Source: Deltaproteobacteria bacterium
GTDB taxonomy: Bacteria; Bdellovibrionota; UBA1018
NCBI GenBank assembly: GCA_016194835.1
Contig: JACQAU010000067.1
Span: 1 to 7,921 of the forward strand
Reading direction: 5' to 3'
DNA length: 7,921 nt
Shown here: positions 6,284 to 7,921 of the stretch, one piece after another
How positions within the stretch are numbered: position 1 is the first letter of the stretch
Layout: each line of letters begins with the position of its first letter
Program-made: the position numbers and the translations under genes
The notes under the pieces: model-generated
The model's database searches: none
What the model was told of the DNA's origin: nothing
Seen by the model: only the letters and a program-made list of their open reading frames with translations

Positions 6284-7782
6284 ACTGGAGTGAGTCGGAG
6301 TGGCGTTTTCTCTGGCGTTGGCTTTTTGTGAGTCTAGGTTTTCATCTGCTGACAGCCTATTTCAGCGTAGGTTATCATTCGCCGGATGAGCATTTTCAGA
6401 TTGTGGAGTTTGCTGGGTATAAGCTTGGTCTCACTCCATTGAAGGATTTGGCTATCGAGTTTTCGGAGAGAATGCGTCCATGGATGTTGCCTGCGATTTG
6501 CACAGGTATTGCAAATTTCTTACAGATCATTGGTATACAAAATCCGTTTACGTGGGCGTTGTGCTTTCGTCTTTTTGCCAGCCTGATGGGTTGGCTTAGC
6601 TGTGTAGTGCTTACTCTTTGTTTGCAAGAATGGATACCAAATAGCAAAAGAACCCGTCGAACTGCGATTTTGGTACTTTTGCTCATTTGGTTTCTTCCAG
6701 TGCTACATGCTAGGCCGTCGTCTGAAAATCTGGCAGGATCTTCGTTTTTGATTGGACTCGGATTAATGGTCTTAAACCGTAGTCTGAGTGTGTGGCTTGG
6801 AGTGTTAGCTGGTATATTTTTGGGACTGAGTTTTGAGTTTCGTTTTCAAATGGGATTTGCTGTTGCTGGTCTTGTCGCGTGGTGGGTCTTTCAGCGAAAA
6901 TCAATAGTCGCTAGTGTGTTAGGGTTCTTGTTTATTTTTGCACTTGGACGAATGGTTGACGCATGGGGATATGGCGAATGGGTTTTCAGCCCGTGGAGAT
7001 ATATTGATTACAATTTGATTCGAAATCAAGTGAGTATCTATGGCAGTGCCCCGTGGTGGGATATTTTTAGAATGTCATTTACTGAGTCCTGGCCGTTTTT
7101 GGGTACTATGCTTCTGTGTAGCGTTTTGTTGGCGTGGATTCGTTTTCCAACACATATTTTGACCTGGAGTTATGTTCCATTGTTTTTAATACATGAATGG
7201 ATTGCACATAAGGAACTAAGATTTTTTTTCCCAATTGCAATGGCAGCACCGGTGTTATTTGTTATGAGTTTTTCTCGGCAAGGATTACAGCACGGGCAAG
7301 TTGGCGGGCCACTGCCTTGGACCAAGTCTAAAGTAGTACGTGGAGTTTGGAAATTTTTACTTCTTAATAATTTTTTAGCGCTCATAGTTCTGACATTTAT
7401 GCCTTTTTCTAGGATTGTACAGTTTTATGAGGGAGTTTATAAAGAAATTCAGTCGAACACTGAAGTCGTTACAGGAAAGCGCGATTTTGATCTCTATACG
7501 CTTGATGGAGATCCTTATAACGTGCTTGGCACACAGATCGGATTTTATCGACCTGCACAGCTTCGTGTTCATATGGTAAAACAATTACCCGAATCGCCTG
7601 TATTTGGTGGTGGATTTTGGTTTTTTTCGAATCATTTTGAGTTACCCCCAGGTAAATGGAAACAACGTTGTGAGCTTCGTTTTCAAACTTTGCCTAGCTG
7701 GATCAAAGTTTTTGGTTCCTGGCTGGATCGGGTCAATGTTTGGAGTCTTTATCGCTGCCGTGCTACGCTTAATAGAGAGTAA
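6250..7782 (+). CDS. GT22 (Alg9/PIG-B-like) polytopic mannosyltransferase
   Basis: This 510-residue membrane protein has about ten hydrophobic segments and GT22 landmarks. SPDEHFQ is in the first periplasmic loop (44-50; Asp46/Glu47 are candidate catalytic acids). ARPSSEN (154-160) corresponds to the usual ARTxSN-like stretch, EFRFQMGF begins at 196, and HKELRFFFP (320-328) is the family signature. GT22 enzymes transfer mannose from a polyprenyl-phosphate carrier. The family is best known in eukaryotic glycan and GPI assembly, with scattered bacterial members. After the last membrane segment, about residues 394-510 form a soluble C-terminal region (DLYTLDGDPYNVLG, FELPPGKW) whose role I do not recognise. 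Start: the ATG at 6250 has GGGGAG 13 bases upstream. A TTG at 6229 is possible, and no in-frame start follows the upstream stop. It overlaps the GT87 gene by 34 bases. Confidence 0.8.
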   Translation: MGFISISKSRLNWSESEWRFLWRWLFVSLGFHLLTAYFSVGYHSPDEHFQIVEFAGYKLGLTPLKDLAIEFSERMRPWMLPAICTGIANFLQIIGIQNPFTWALCFRLFASLMGWLSCVVLTLCLQEWIPNSKRTRRTAILVLLLIWFLPVLHARPSSENLAGSSFLIGLGLMVLNRSLSVWLGVLAGIFLGLSFEFRFQMGFAVAGLVAWWVFQRKSIVASVLGFLFIFALGRMVDAWGYGEWVFSPWRYIDYNLIRNQVSIYGSAPWWDIFRMSFTESWPFLGTMLLCSVLLAWIRFPTHILTWSYVPLFLIHEWIAHKELRFFFPIAMAAPVLFVMSFSRQGLQHGQVGGPLPWTKSKVVRGVWKFLLLNNFLALIVLTFMPFSRIVQFYEGVYKEIQSNTEVVTGKRDFDLYTLDGDPYNVLGTQIGFYRPAQLRVHMVKQLPESPVFGGGFWFFSNHFELPPGKWKQRCELRFQTLPSWIKVFGSWLDRVNVWSLYRCRATLNRE

Positions 7783-7921
7783 CCACAAAGCTTAAAAAGT
7801 AGTCTTGCTCCAACGTTAGCACCCCACTCGGAGTTTTTTCCAGGTGCTACTTCGCAGAGATCAAAACCTATAATTTGTCTACCTGCGCGCACTAGTTCTG
7901 AGATTAAATAAATAGCTTCAT
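7749..7921 (-). CDS. Arginase/agmatinase-family ureohydrolase, C-terminal end (5' part beyond the window)
   Basis: The minus strand is open from the window edge to a TAA at 7751-7749 and gives 56 residues. The stretch GRQIIGFDLCEVAPG, then EWGANVGARLLFKLCGYSL, matches the last strand and final helix of ureohydrolases (arginase, agmatinase, guanidinobutyrase, formiminoglutamase), where GxDxxEvxPxxD...A...a..l is conserved. These are binuclear manganese enzymes that split a guanidine-like group, releasing urea or formamide. The metal-binding His/Asp motifs lie outside the window, so the exact substrate cannot be assigned. The EVAPG...EW form without the usual Asp resembles agmatinase-like bacterial members; that is only an impression. 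It is convergent with the GT22 gene and overlaps its last 34 bases. Confidence 0.85.
   Translation of the reverse strand, partial: EAIYLISELVRAGRQIIGFDLCEVAPGKNSEWGANVGARLLFKLCGYSLLSVARQR

Noticed and set aside
5123..7782. Different base use in the two glycosyltransferase genes (rich in T and G) as a sign of horizontal transfer
   Set aside because: Polytopic membrane proteins use many T-rich codons for Phe, Leu, Val, Ile and Trp, which is enough to explain the shift.
6396..7795. Open frames on both strands inside the GT22 gene
   Set aside because: Overlapped fully or nearly so by GT22, whose motifs run the length of the protein; compositions are those of antisense or shifted hydrophobic codons.
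7817..7849. Inverted repeat TAGCACC...GGTGCTA as a terminator for the GT22 gene
   Set aside because: Seven-base arms with a 19-base loop, no T-run after the second arm, and it lies inside the ureohydrolase coding sequence; likely chance.

Overview
This AT-rich bacterial window is densely coded on both strands. It holds nine protein genes, two of them cut by the window edges, and no RNA genes, CRISPR array, insertion sequence or prophage. The mix suggests a Gram-negative, deltaproteobacterial or Bdellovibrionota-like organism: a glycine-rich bacterial RRM protein, a membrane-anchored PilZ protein, a stand-alone ALDH4-type dehydrogenase and membrane mannosyltransferases. That placement is an inference from gene content only.

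Left block (1-2183, + strand): the last 56 codons of an RRM RNA-binding protein with a Gly/Arg-rich tail, then a leader with three tandem purine-rich repeat units and a hairpin. Next come infA (translation initiation factor IF-1) and, 7 bases later, a ChoD-like FAD-dependent GMC oxidoreductase.

Middle block (2161-3373, - strand): a two-gene unit made of a membrane-anchored PilZ-domain protein followed by tadA (tRNA adenosine-34 deaminase), which overlaps it. tadA runs tail to tail into the GMC gene with a 23-base overlap. The 122-base gap 3374-3495 separates this unit from the divergent right block. It contains a 12-bp AT-rich dyad and a candidate extended -10 promoter for pilZ-tadA.

Right block (3496-7782, + strand): pruA-type 1-pyrroline-5-carboxylate dehydrogenase, then two polytopic GT-C glycosyltransferases (GT87/DUF2029 and GT22/Alg9-like). 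Gaps are small or absent (7 bases, then a 34-base overlap), so the three are probably co-transcribed. At the right edge, on the - strand, is the C-terminal end of an arginase/agmatinase-family ureohydrolase that overlaps the GT22 gene by 34 bases.

Two functional themes stand out. One is translation and RNA (RRM protein, IF-1, TadA). The other is possible arginine-to-glutamate catabolism (ureohydrolase and P5C dehydrogenase) flanking a pair of envelope-type mannosyltransferases. I see no clearly unprecedented system. The most useful leads are the hidden ureohydrolase fragment, the tandem repeat after the RRM gene, the dyad in the divergent spacer and the GT87-GT22 pair.
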